A DNA stretch of 64,000 nt from Moritella sp. 5. Lineage in GTDB: Bacteria; Pseudomonadota; Gammaproteobacteria; Enterobacterales; Moritellaceae. The position numbers and the translations under genes were made by a program. The notes under the pieces are model-generated. The model made no database searches. It saw only the letters and a program-made list of their open reading frames with translations, and was not told the origin of the DNA. Shown one piece after another: positions 8,694-17,637 of the stretch. The stretch lies in assembly GCF_018219455.1 (NCBI RefSeq), contig NZ_CP056122.1:3348001-3412000 (forward strand). The letters are read 5' to 3'. Each line of letters begins with the position of its first letter. The first letter of the stretch is position 1.

Positions 8694-8807
8694 CAGGCTA
8701 CATTTACCCTAAGACCATTCAATATAATCAAAAGTAATAAACTTCATCTAATACAAATCATTAGGGTTATACCTATAAGCATTTTATGTCAGGATCGCCG
8801 TCATTGT

Positions 8808-9479
8808 TCATCTTCGCTTCATATCTAGCTTATGACCTAGATATTGTATCTCAATCGTTGCGTAGCCAAGGGAAACGGCTTCAAATTGTTGACTTAACAT
8901 TTTTGCATGCGCCTCATCTTTTGCTAGGAATGCAACAGAATAGATAGGGCGTGTAAGACCATTTTTTAATTTTTGGGTGTTGATGTACGAAGAAGTGACT
9001 AGTCCCGCATGATTTAAGTTAACCACAAGTTGTAAATCAACTCCTAACACGCGAGATATTTCCCTCGGCTCAATTTTATTTTGTTTCCAAGTAATTATTA
9101 CACCATAATTTTTATAAACGGGCGTTTTATCCAACCACTTCGAACCAAGCTGTTTAATATTACTAATTTTAATAAGGTTTTTTTTGTACATAGGCAGTTC
9201 TTTAAGTTTCTGCCTAACATGAGCTTCGTCATCGGCTTCAATCACAAAACGTAATAACTGAACAGTCTTACCATCAATTTTAGTTGGCATAATAAACATA
9301 TCTTTTATTTCGCCTTTGTCAATGAGCGCACCAAAAGCTAATTTTTGCTGAGGAAAAGTATCCATAACTAACTTAGCATCCATTGTATTCCATTCGAGCT
9401 CAACTCCAAAGTCATCGGCAAATGTTAACGTTGGTGCACATAGAGCTGCAATTAATGCTGTTGTTTTAAGTAGTTTCAT
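8808..9479 (-). CDS. Secreted protein of unknown function with two similar halves
   Basis: 223 residues with a signal peptide (LLKTTALIAALCAPTLTFA). Two stretches look related: WNTMDAKLVMDTF..KLAFGALIDKGEIKDMFI, and WKQNKIEPREISRVLGVDLQLVVNLNHAGLVTSSYI. Each is followed by RFVIEADDEAHVRQKL or SVAFLAKDEAHAKMLS. The repeated strand-helix pattern with DEAHxxxL resembles muconolactone-isomerase or YciI-type ferredoxin-like folds, in tandem. That suggests a periplasmic binding or small-molecule role, but no function is known to me. Confidence 0.65.
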   Translation of the reverse strand: MKLLKTTALIAALCAPTLTFADDFGVELEWNTMDAKLVMDTFPQQKLAFGALIDKGEIKDMFIMPTKIDGKTVQLLRFVIEADDEAHVRQKLKELPMYKKNLIKISNIKQLGSKWLDKTPVYKNYGVIITWKQNKIEPREISRVLGVDLQLVVNLNHAGLVTSSYINTQKLKNGLTRPIYSVAFLAKDEAHAKMLSQQFEAVSLGYATIEIQYLGHKLDMKRR

Positions 9480-9743
9480 TCATATTCCTTTACATTATTT
9501 AAGGTGAAATACCCTAGTTCACCTAGGAACCTTCACCACGACAACTTAACCATAGATGCACAAATTAGCATAGAACATAGTGAACTCATAAGATTATCCA
9601 TTTTTTCTTTGACTTATCCATTTCCACTCATAAATTCCCTACATTGCCTGCTTTAACATAGCGCTAAACATACCTTTACACAGTGATAAAAGATAACGGC
9701 AAGCTATACTTTACTAGGAGAAAACAGCTAATGAGTGGAGCGA

Positions 9744-9962
9744 ATGATGTTTTTTAAACATAGAAGCAATAACGACATGATAGAAGTAATAGGACAAGAT
9801 GATCTCACTAATCTATACCACGATAGTGTATTAGGTCGTTATCAGGTAGGTGAAGAGCAACAAGACGCTGAATCATTTAAGAAATCAGATCTCATTTTTC
9901 TATCTGGCGAAGAACTACCACGCTGCTGGACCGATCCTCATTATCGAGAACATGAGTATTAA
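9744..9962 (+). CDS. Small acidic hypothetical protein
   Basis: About 72 residues: MMFFKHRSNNDMIEVIGQ and onward, ending PRCWTDPHYREHEY. GGAG at 9737-9740 places the start at the ATG at 9744 or 9747; an in-frame GTG at 9735 overlaps the ribosome site itself. No signal or membrane helix is visible. A good terminator follows directly, supporting a real monocistronic gene. I do not recognise the family. Confidence 0.5.
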   Translation: MMFFKHRSNNDMIEVIGQDDLTNLYHDSVLGRYQVGEEQQDAESFKKSDLIFLSGEELPRCWTDPHYREHEY

Positions 9963-9969
9963 TTAAAAC

Positions 9970-9987
9970 GGGAACATCCCTGTTCCC
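9970..9987. terminator. Bidirectional terminator between the small gene and emrD
   Basis: GGGAACA (9970-9976) and TGTTCCC (9981-9987) form a 7-bp GC-rich stem with a 4-base loop. ATTTCATT follows on the plus side and TTTTAATT on the minus side, so it can end both convergent genes. Confidence 0.7.
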
Positions 9988-9998
9988 ATTTCATTCAT

Positions 9999-11219
9999 TT
10001 ATAAACTCGGTGTCATTGCTGCGTCATTCGCGAAACGACGACGAACCCAAAGCAGGCTTAACACAACCAGAACAGCAGTCACTAACATCACAGAACCAAG
10101 GTTAAATTGATCCTTTGCGCCCATTAAAGATGCAGCTAGAGTCGCAAGACCAGCTCCTAAATTTTGCATACCACCTAAAATAGCCCCCGCTGTACCTGCG
10201 TGATGTGGGAAAGGTTGAATAGCCGCGGTCGTTGCTGCAGGGAATATAATGCCAGCACCAATAAACGACACAAACCCACCACCGATCAGCGATACCACAG
10301 TAACAAGTCCAGCCATTCCCGGTATAAAGATAATCAAGGCACCAATGATCAGTGTCGCCATGCCAATATTAAATAGATGGCGTTGACCGATACGCGCTGT
10401 TAATGCTGCTGATAACCACGCACCTAGCAAATATCCCGGCAGTGGTAATACAAACAACCAGCTTACTGTGGTTGGATCGAGTTTTAACACGCTGCCGAGT
10501 AATACCCCTGCTGCCGCTTCAAATACGGCAATCCCCGCAAATGTTGCGATCAGGCAAAATACATACCCTTGAAACTGGCGATTACTCAGCACATAACTAT
10601 AACTTATCCATACGCGTTCATTACGACGATTTTCTTTAGGCAATGTTTCATCAAACATCACAAACATAGCTAATGTAACCAAGGCACCAAAAATCAGTAA
10701 AAACATATAACTGGCATGCCAATCAAACGCCATTGACAGATAACCACCAACTACAGGTGCAAGTAAAGGTGAAAAAATCACGCCCATACTCACTAAGCTA
10801 TTTGCTTTGTGTAATGATGCCCCATCATAACAATCACGCGTTACCGTCCGCGACATAGCACCCGCACAGCCCGTACCAGCACCTTGAATAAAGCTTGCCA
10901 ATAGAAACAGTTCAAAAGACGATGCAAACAGTGCGCCTAACGTACCCAGTAAAAATATCAGCATCCCCACGATTATCACCGGACGTCGACCGATACGATC
11001 CGACAATGGTCCATAGACAAACTGTGATAACCCATAAGGGATCAAATAAGCGGCCATCACAGCTTGTAAATACGTGGGCTGTACAGCAAAATCGCTTGCC
11101 ATTGCAGCGATAGAGGGCACATACATCGTTTGTGTCATTTGCCCAACAGCGGTCAGAATAATAATTAGAAATAGTAATTTTGCCATGTTGGCAGAAGACG
11201 ATTGTTGACGCACAACCAT
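9999..11219 (-). CDS. emrD: Multidrug MFS transporter EmrD
   Basis: 406 residues and 12 predicted helices. It is close to E. coli EmrD along its length: VGQMTQTMYVPSIAAMA at the start, YGLSQFVYGPLSDRIGRRPVI (the MFS motif A region), NSLVSMGVIFSPLLAPVVGG, and PFPHHAGTAGAILGGMQNLG near the C-terminus. EmrD is an inner-membrane proton antiporter exporting amphipathic drugs. It stands alone; a 15-bp palindrome lies about 57 bp upstream. Confidence 0.88.
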   Translation of the reverse strand: MVVRQQSSSANMAKLLFLIIILTAVGQMTQTMYVPSIAAMASDFAVQPTYLQAVMAAYLIPYGLSQFVYGPLSDRIGRRPVIIVGMLIFLLGTLGALFASSFELFLLASFIQGAGTGCAGAMSRTVTRDCYDGASLHKANSLVSMGVIFSPLLAPVVGGYLSMAFDWHASYMFLLIFGALVTLAMFVMFDETLPKENRRNERVWISYSYVLSNRQFQGYVFCLIATFAGIAVFEAAAGVLLGSVLKLDPTTVSWLFVLPLPGYLLGAWLSAALTARIGQRHLFNIGMATLIIGALIIFIPGMAGLVTVVSLIGGGFVSFIGAGIIFPAATTAAIQPFPHHAGTAGAILGGMQNLGAGLATLAASLMGAKDQFNLGSVMLVTAVLVVLSLLWVRRRFANDAAMTPSL

Positions 11220-11615
11220 ACCCTCACAATAAGTTAAGAATAAAAATCGGGATTTATAACTAAAAACCGTAGATTATAGAGTTAAACTCTATCTTGATTG
11301 ATAATGAAAAGATTGGTGACAGGCTAAATCCATATATACAATATCTTACTCTGCATTTCAGGCGGAATAATAATCTTGAAGACATCACAGAGCAAGTAAA
11401 AAAGAAGTATTAACACCGTAGTTTTTCACCCACAAAAACATTAGTTTATCTAATGTATAAACATACACCTATCGACCTCGTATATCTCAATGGTTTTTAA
11501 TTACTTCAACCTCGTCTTTATTGCATTGCAAGTGGCGTAAAGTCCTTCTATAATTTTAAGCTATAGCAAGGGTATGGATGCCTCTATTTACATAATCAAG
11601 ACTAAGGATAGTCAC
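11220..11615. other. Intergenic region with palindrome and short protein-like frame
   Basis: At 11277-11291 TAGAGTT-A-AACTCTA is a perfect 7-1-7 palindrome, a possible operator for emrD. A plus-strand frame without ATG runs from about 11273 to a TAA at 11411-11413 and reads like protein (including NNNLEDITEQVKKKY at its end), so it may be the tail of a lost gene. I see no other gene here. Confidence 0.3.
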
Positions 11616-13709
11616 ATGATTTTCATTTTAAAACGGTTTGCCACACCGCTAATTATCTTGGCTACGACACTTTACCTGTCAGCGTGCTCAATGAAAAAAC
11701 AACTTAATTTAATACCACCGAACCCCGTCCCTATTGCATCAACCGGCATAGCAACAGCAGGCGCAATATCCGTTGATATAACGCCTCCTCCGGGCATGGC
11801 TATGAGTGGCTATTCAGTCATGGCGAATAAAGGTGTCGGTTTCAGGACTCGCCTAAAAGCCAGAGTGATTTATATTAATGATGGTCAAGGTAATGCGACA
11901 GCATTAGTACAAACAGACCTGACCTCAGCGTCATTACTGCTGCACCATAAGGTCGCATTAGAGGTTGCTAATTCAGGGTTAAAAATAAGTGATATTGTGA
12001 TAACAGCCACACATACACATTCCGCCCCTGCAAACCATTTTGAGAATGATTTTTACAATAAGCACATGTCGAGTCAGGTAGGCTTAGACGAGCAATATTT
12101 AAACTTTTTAACTCAACAAATTAGTACAGGTATTCAACAAGCCATTTCGCAACAAAAACCAGCCAAAATAGCCACAGGTCAGCGTGATATATACGGCTAT
12201 AATCGCAACCGTTCATTGAAGGCTTATTTGTATAACAACAATATAAGTGGGATAGACCCCAAGGATCCGAACGCTAAATTTAGAGCTGTAAATCCAACAT
12301 TATCTATGATCCGTGTTGATGTAAAAGATCATTTAAACCAATTTAAACCACTTGCCGCATTTTCGAGTTTTTCGGTACACGCAACGGCATTAAGCCCTGC
12401 GGTGGAGGTTTATAATGCGGATTTATTTGCTTATGCACAAAAAGATCTGCAATGGCATATTCAAGAGCAGTACCTCACACCTTGGCCTATCGTACATGCC
12501 TTAACAACCGGAACCCAAGGAGATATGGCCCCAGCACTACCCGATCTTGGTGATAATTTATTTACACATTTTAATGTCAATTGGCCTGCCGCCAAGCGCT
12601 TAGGCAAAGGTATTGGTAAAGAATCAATTAGTTTGTTTAACGCCCTTTCATCTCAACTTACTCGCTCCATAAATATCACCACTGCAGCAAGAGAAATAAA
12701 CATTCAACACAATAACAGCATAGGTAATATCACACTTTGTAAAGCGCCTGCAGTCGGTGCGCCCGTTGCCGGAGGGGCTTATGAACGTCGAACTCCTTAC
12801 CTTGGCTTAAACCCATTCTTCCGCGGCGGTAGCGCGGTCACTCGAAGTTGGTTTTTTAATGATGGCTGTCAAGGTAATAAAGCCTATCTCGGTTATAAAT
12901 ACCCACAACAATTATTAGCGCCTATCAAGAGTTTTCCGAATACCGTTTTATTCCAGCTAATCAGAATTAACGACGCGACCATCATTCCCTTACCGTTTGA
13001 AGTCACCGCAGAAGCTGGACGACGAATAACCCGCCATGTAGTAAACGCTTTTAGCCGTGAAGATCAGCCTATTAAACATATTTGGGTGACCAGCAATGCC
13101 AATGGTTATTTTGGTTATAGCACAACACAGGAAGAGTATTTCCAGCAATTCTATGAAGGCGGACATACGTTATATGGTAAATATACAACCGCTTATCTCA
13201 GTGCCCAATTAAGCGTCCTTGCTCAGGATATGCAAAACAACATCATCAATGAGACCTTACCAATATGGCGCTATAACGTGGCCATTAAACCCACATTATC
13301 TACTCAAGAGAAAAGCACTGGACAACGAACGGTACACACCCAGCCGACTCTAAAAATGATAAGCCCCCATCATGGATCTTCACCCTCAGATAACGAAAAA
13401 GAAAACTACATAAAATTTGAATGGGTCGATGTAAACCCTGCTGAAATTTCGTTTCATCTCCCACTCGTTAAAATAGAAGAGAAACAACAGGGTAAATGGG
13501 AAGATGTCAAAAATGGACACATGCCTATTTCTGATGAAGGCTATGATATTGAAGTCCGCTATCTAGTAAGCAGTAGGCATAATATGGGGATCTACCAAGC
13601 ACGTTGGTATAATCCGATAATAGGAAATTACCGTTTTACAATTGCAGCGCGACAATCACAACCAGCGCTCTATTCAAAATTATTTAGCGTCACCAATGCA
13701 ATTAAGTAA
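11616..13709 (+). CDS. Lipoprotein with neutral-ceramidase-type domain
   Basis: About 697 residues from the ATG at 11616, which has AAGGA seven bases upstream; an ATG at 11574 has none. A lipobox (LSAC) ends the signal peptide at about residue 23, so it is membrane-anchored. The N-terminal domain opens SVDITPPPGMAMSGY and carries the Zn-ligand motif THTHSAP (residues about 131-137) and FSVHATAL, as in alkaline ceramidases. The nucleophile motif GDxSPN is replaced by GDMAPAL, so the canonical Ser is absent. A C-terminal beta-rich part with EFEWVD-like strands resembles the ceramidase Ig-like domain. It is probably an envelope hydrolase with a different substrate. Confidence 0.7.
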   Translation: MIFILKRFATPLIILATTLYLSACSMKKQLNLIPPNPVPIASTGIATAGAISVDITPPPGMAMSGYSVMANKGVGFRTRLKARVIYINDGQGNATALVQTDLTSASLLLHHKVALEVANSGLKISDIVITATHTHSAPANHFENDFYNKHMSSQVGLDEQYLNFLTQQISTGIQQAISQQKPAKIATGQRDIYGYNRNRSLKAYLYNNNISGIDPKDPNAKFRAVNPTLSMIRVDVKDHLNQFKPLAAFSSFSVHATALSPAVEVYNADLFAYAQKDLQWHIQEQYLTPWPIVHALTTGTQGDMAPALPDLGDNLFTHFNVNWPAAKRLGKGIGKESISLFNALSSQLTRSINITTAAREINIQHNNSIGNITLCKAPAVGAPVAGGAYERRTPYLGLNPFFRGGSAVTRSWFFNDGCQGNKAYLGYKYPQQLLAPIKSFPNTVLFQLIRINDATIIPLPFEVTAEAGRRITRHVVNAFSREDQPIKHIWVTSNANGYFGYSTTQEEYFQQFYEGGHTLYGKYTTAYLSAQLSVLAQDMQNNIINETLPIWRYNVAIKPTLSTQEKSTGQRTVHTQPTLKMISPHHGSSPSDNEKENYIKFEWVDVNPAEISFHLPLVKIEEKQQGKWEDVKNGHMPISDEGYDIEVRYLVSSRHNMGIYQARWYNPIIGNYRFTIAARQSQPALYSKLFSVTNAIK

Positions 13710-13824
13710 AATTAACGTGGCTTTTCTGGTTTATGCCTACCGAAAACTAGAATTTATATTAAACTCATTAAGGTAAGATGGATTATCAGTTAGGTACAAT
13801 GAAAGCCGTCACTGAGGAGATAGT

Positions 13825-14163
13825 ATGAATAATAGTGATCTAATCTTTATCGCCTTCTCTATTATTACTCTAGTTAATGTCGCACGGGCAGTGTCATCAT
13901 TACGTTGCTTGCTATATCGCATGAAAGATATTGATCCGCTGCTTTACCAACGTGTCAATGGGCGCGTATTTTTCAGTACCGAAGGTAATTACAACAAGCA
14001 GATGCAACTGTTCCATTATATTCGCCGTGATGAACATCTACATCATTTTGATGAATACTTTATCTATCGTTGTAACAAGGTTAAAAAAATATTTACTTTG
14101 GCAACTTACCTCGTCGTTTTTAATATTCTTCTCATTCCGGTGTTAATGTACCTCGATTTATAA
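13825..14163 (+). CDS. uspB: Universal stress protein B
   Basis: 112 residues, almost the length of E. coli UspB. Shared landmarks are NVARAVSSLRCLLY, DIDPLLYQRVNGRVFF, YNKQMQLF.YI and the C-terminal membrane helix after FIYRCNKVKKIF. There are two membrane helices, one at each end, with a basic cytoplasmic middle. GAGGAG lies 9 bases before the ATG. UspB is a stationary-phase, RpoS-dependent inner-membrane protein linked to ethanol tolerance in E. coli. In E. coli it neighbours uspA; here it does not. Confidence 0.88.
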   Translation: MNNSDLIFIAFSIITLVNVARAVSSLRCLLYRMKDIDPLLYQRVNGRVFFSTEGNYNKQMQLFHYIRRDEHLHHFDEYFIYRCNKVKKIFTLATYLVVFNILLIPVLMYLDL

Positions 14164-14485
14164 GTGCCCAAATGAAAATATTATCTAAATTAACTGCAAT
14201 ATCATTAATCATTGCAGTTAATTCGAGCTTCCCCCGTAAAATATCCTCGAACTACATCCCACATATAAGCGAGATCGATTAGTTAATCTATATTATAGAA
14301 ACATCGTATTGATCGTGGCAATCCACAGATTCAACAGTAATATCATTAATAATACGACTGTTTGAATTTATTATTCAAATAAATTCAGGTTAAATAACCC
14401 GTTTGTAACGGATATGTAGCAACAAATTTTAAAACTAGGTATCACCTTATATTCACAACACAACTTAATAGATAGGAAGAGTTAT
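14164..14485. other. uspB-fadD intergenic region with strong hairpin
   Basis: Positions 14188-14200 and 14211-14223 form a perfect 13-bp stem with a 10-base loop just after uspB; no T-run follows. It is the likely end of the uspB transcript. The remaining ~260 bp are AT-rich and probably hold the fadD promoter, but I could not identify a clear FadR site or -35/-10 pair. Confidence 0.4.
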
Positions 14486-16084
14486 ATGTTATCGAATGCC
14501 GCTGTAGAAAAAATCGAATTGAACGGAATCAATTGTATTGCAGATTTGATACAACAAACATGTGAAAAGTTTGCTGATAAACCAGCGTATACTTGCTTAG
14601 GAAAAACACTTACCTTTAAAGAAATTGACCGACTTTCTGCCGCTTTTGCATCTTATTTACAAAATTATACCGATCTAAAACCCGGTGATAAAATTGCAAT
14701 TCAGTTACCCAGCATCACTCAATTTCCAATTGCAGCCTATGGCGCCACACGTGCAGGATTAGTATTAGTCAATACCAACCCACTTTACACTCCAAGAGAA
14801 ATGTTACACCAGTTTAATAACTCAGAAGCCACTGCATTAGTGATCCTATCAGATCTACTCCCTGTAGCAGAAAAAGTACTGCCTGATACAAACATCAAAA
14901 CCGTGATCACTACGCACGCAGCAGACTTACTTGCACCACAAGGACAAGGCTCCGCGCAGCTAGATACTATTTCATTACTTGATGCGATTGCCCTAGGTGA
15001 AAGCAGCACTTATCAACCTGTTACGTGTAAGCTTGATGATTTAGCCATTTTACAATACACAGGTGGTACGACTGGTTTATCAAAAGGCGCAATGCTAAGT
15101 CACAGCAATGTATTAAGTAATACATTTCAAACGAAGGGTCGTTTAACCGACTTCATTACTGAAGGTGAAGAACTCCTTGTATCACCACTCCCGCTTTATC
15201 ATATTTACGCATTTAATATCACGCTACTGCTATACTTCAGCACTGGCGCTCACTCAGTATTGATTCCAAATCCACGTGACATGGTTAGTTTTATTAATTC
15301 AATTAAGACCGTCAAATTCACTGCGATTTCAGGTCTTAATACTTTATTCGTCGGCTTATGTTCTCTGCCTGAATTTAGAGATCTCGACTTCAGTCAATTA
15401 AGAATTACGACTTCTGGTGGTACAGCGTTAACTAGCTCAACCGCTAAACTATGGAAAGAAGTAACCGGATGCGATATCTGTGAAGGCTATGGATTATCTG
15501 AAACAGCACCGGTAGTTACTTTTAACCTACCAGGGCAAACTTTGATTGGTTCGATTGGATCTGCCGTACCAGGAACTGAAATTAAACTGCTTGATGAAAA
15601 TGATAAAGAAGTAGCGCCTGGAGAGGCTGGTGAATTAGCCGTTCGCGGTCCACAGGTAATGCAAGGATACTGGCGTAGTGATGATGCAACAGCAGAAGTA
15701 ATGACAAGTGATGGTTACTTCAAAACCGGTGATATTGTAGAGCGACTTGATAATGGCTATTACAAAATCGTTGACCGTAAAAAAGACATGATCATTGTGT
15801 CCGGTTTTAACGTTTACCCTAATGAAGTCGAAGAGATTTTATCTAACCACGCGGGGATCCAAGAAGCAGCTGTGATTGGCGTACCACTGGAAAAAACAGG
15901 TGAAGCCGTTAAAGCATTTATCGTCAGATCACAACAAAGCCAAGACCTTGCAGAAGAAGATGTCATTTCTCACTGTAAGGATTTCTTAACCGGGTACAAA
16001 GTGCCTAAGCAGATTGTATTTATAGATGAATTACCAAAAACAGCAGTCGGTAAGATCTTACGTCGTGAATTACGTACCGTATAA
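14486..16084 (+). CDS. fadD: Long-chain fatty acid-CoA ligase, FadD-like
   Basis: 532 residues of the adenylate-forming family. The P-loop motif is LQYTGGTTGLSKGAMLSH, then GYGLSETAPVV (A5), DGYFKTGDIV (A7) and DRKKDMIIVSGFNVYPNEVE (A8 plus the fatty-acyl-CoA-synthetase signature), ending GKILRRELR with the catalytic Lys. Overall it follows E. coli FadD closely, about 30 residues shorter. It activates long-chain fatty acids to CoA thioesters for beta-oxidation at the inner membrane. AGGAAG precedes the ATG. Paralogues often exist, so it may not be the only FadD. Confidence 0.85.
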   Translation: MLSNAAVEKIELNGINCIADLIQQTCEKFADKPAYTCLGKTLTFKEIDRLSAAFASYLQNYTDLKPGDKIAIQLPSITQFPIAAYGATRAGLVLVNTNPLYTPREMLHQFNNSEATALVILSDLLPVAEKVLPDTNIKTVITTHAADLLAPQGQGSAQLDTISLLDAIALGESSTYQPVTCKLDDLAILQYTGGTTGLSKGAMLSHSNVLSNTFQTKGRLTDFITEGEELLVSPLPLYHIYAFNITLLLYFSTGAHSVLIPNPRDMVSFINSIKTVKFTAISGLNTLFVGLCSLPEFRDLDFSQLRITTSGGTALTSSTAKLWKEVTGCDICEGYGLSETAPVVTFNLPGQTLIGSIGSAVPGTEIKLLDENDKEVAPGEAGELAVRGPQVMQGYWRSDDATAEVMTSDGYFKTGDIVERLDNGYYKIVDRKKDMIIVSGFNVYPNEVEEILSNHAGIQEAAVIGVPLEKTGEAVKAFIVRSQQSQDLAEEDVISHCKDFLTGYKVPKQIVFIDELPKTAVGKILRRELRTV

Positions 16085-16104
16085 ATAACGAAAGCTATTT
16101 TTAG

Positions 16105-16135
16105 TTAAGCACTCAACTTCAGTTTGAGTGCTTAA
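16105..16135. terminator. Hairpin between fadD and the histidine-kinase array
   Basis: Arms 16105-16116 and 16124-16135 form a perfect 12-bp stem with a 7-base loop between convergent genes. It overlaps the last codons of the histidine kinase, whose final residues differ from the other two copies here. No T-run is present. Confidence 0.4.
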
Positions 16136-17522
16136 ACTTAACGACAAACATAGCGCCACCCAACTCACTAGTGCCAATATTAATCTCCGCCTTCATTGTT
16201 TTAACTATCGTATTTACAATCGCTAAACCTAAGCCAAAACCACCCGTTTGCCGGCTTCGGCTGTTATCTAAACGTGTAAAGGCATCCAATACTTGTTCAC
16301 GTTGTAATGGTGAAATACCTTCCCCATCATCTTCAACAACAATACTGAAATATTCAGGATCATTTTTAAGGCTAAGCTTGACGGTTGAATCCGCATATAA
16401 ACACGCATTTTTCACCAAGTTATCAACAATAAGTTGCAGGTAACGAGGATTTGCATCAACCCTAACCGTATCGATATCTGAAAAGAGAGAGACATGGAAG
16501 TATTGGCGCTGGAATTCAATTTCACGTGATTGCATCAACTCACTTAAATCGACGATTTGATGTGCCGAAGAGGGTTTATGTTCAATCGTTTGTAACATCA
16601 AAATATCATTGGCCAACGCTTCCATTTCAACCGCATAACGACTTAGATCACTATGTAACTCCGCAGTGTACGAGCTATGCTCTTCATTACTCAATAATCC
16701 CATCACTAATTGAATTCGCGTTAACGGTGTGCGTAATTCATGCGCAATTGCATTGGCCATAACCTGTTGTTGATGCTGTGAGTACTGCAAGGATATCGCC
16801 ATCTCATTGAAACTTGCTGCCATTTGATTTAAGGGAGCGGGTATTTTATCGTCAACTCGCGTATCGAGCTGGCCATCTGCTAAGGCTAAACTCGCGGTGC
16901 TCAAGCGATAAACATGATCAGATATATTTTTGACCGAGGAATACAACACTAATGCGATACTCGAGAAGATAAAACCCAATAGAAATAGTTCTGGCCCACT
17001 ATCTTCCCAATCCTCTGAATCATCCATAGAATAAATCATTTCAGGATTGTCAATGATGAGTAACAAACCATCATTGTGCGGGAGGACCGCAGCAAGAAGA
17101 TCATTCTCTTCTTCGGTATGTAAATATACCCCTATCTTACCAATTTCTGCTGGTAAAAGCGGAGTATCGCTCACCTCGTTAAGATTGATTTCGTATAATA
17201 ATTCATGCTGCTGCTGATAATCAAATGCTTGTTTAGCGGTCATTTTTTTAATAGTAAAACCGGTGACTTTATTCAGTAATTCCACCGCGATGTTCCAACG
17301 GTCAGTATCTTCGACAAAATCATCGAGTAATACTGCCGTAAAACTAACGTCATGTACAAACCCAGTATCAGTATTGTCATAATAATTAATTAACATAGTA
17401 ACAAACACAATACTACCAATAATGACGGCAGTAATACTGATATACAATTTAAAAAAAAGCGTATGTGCCATATTACGGTTTATTATTCGATTAAGATTAG
17501 TAAACATATTATTGCTTAACAA
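16119..17522 (-). CDS. RstB-like sensor histidine kinase, copy 3 of a tandem array
   Basis: 467 residues: helix about 22-47, a periplasmic domain 48-178, helix about 179-197, HAMP, phospho-acceptor His261 in AHELRTPLTRI, N-box DNLVKNACLY, G1 EDDGEGIS and G2 GGFGLGLAIV. An acidic stretch (MDDSEDWEDSGPE) sits just outside the second helix. The kinase half is nearly identical at DNA level to the two upstream copies; the periplasmic half has diverged. The start is TTG at 17522 (an ATG lies five codons on), overlapping a remnant of the response-regulator tail exactly as the first kinase overlaps the real regulator. The last residues (KFKHSN) differ from the other copies. Confidence 0.85.
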   Translation of the reverse strand: MLSNNMFTNLNRIINRNMAHTLFFKLYISITAVIIGSIVFVTMLINYYDNTDTGFVHDVSFTAVLLDDFVEDTDRWNIAVELLNKVTGFTIKKMTAKQAFDYQQQHELLYEINLNEVSDTPLLPAEIGKIGVYLHTEEENDLLAAVLPHNDGLLLIIDNPEMIYSMDDSEDWEDSGPELFLLGFIFSSIALVLYSSVKNISDHVYRLSTASLALADGQLDTRVDDKIPAPLNQMAASFNEMAISLQYSQHQQQVMANAIAHELRTPLTRIQLVMGLLSNEEHSSYTAELHSDLSRYAVEMEALANDILMLQTIEHKPSSAHQIVDLSELMQSREIEFQRQYFHVSLFSDIDTVRVDANPRYLQLIVDNLVKNACLYADSTVKLSLKNDPEYFSIVVEDDGEGISPLQREQVLDAFTRLDNSRSRQTGGFGLGLAIVNTIVKTMKAEINIGTSELGGAMFVVKFKHSN

Positions 17523-17559
17523 ATAGGTAGCCCTTACAACGGATTGTTTTAGTGATTTG
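17509..17559 (-). pseudogene. Remnant of response-regulator C-terminus (17 codons)
   Basis: Read on the minus strand this gives QITKTIRCKGYLFVKQ plus a stop. The intact regulator at 20514-21218 ends QIIKTIRCKGYLFVKQ plus a stop. The frame is intact but there is no start. It shows that the duplicated unit contained the regulator's tail plus the kinase. Confidence 0.85.
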
Positions 17560-17637
17560 CGAGGGAAGTGCTATAGGCAGTGAGCAAAGCCCTAAGCGAT
17601 ACTAACAAACCTTTGCATTTAAATCACTACACCTAAA

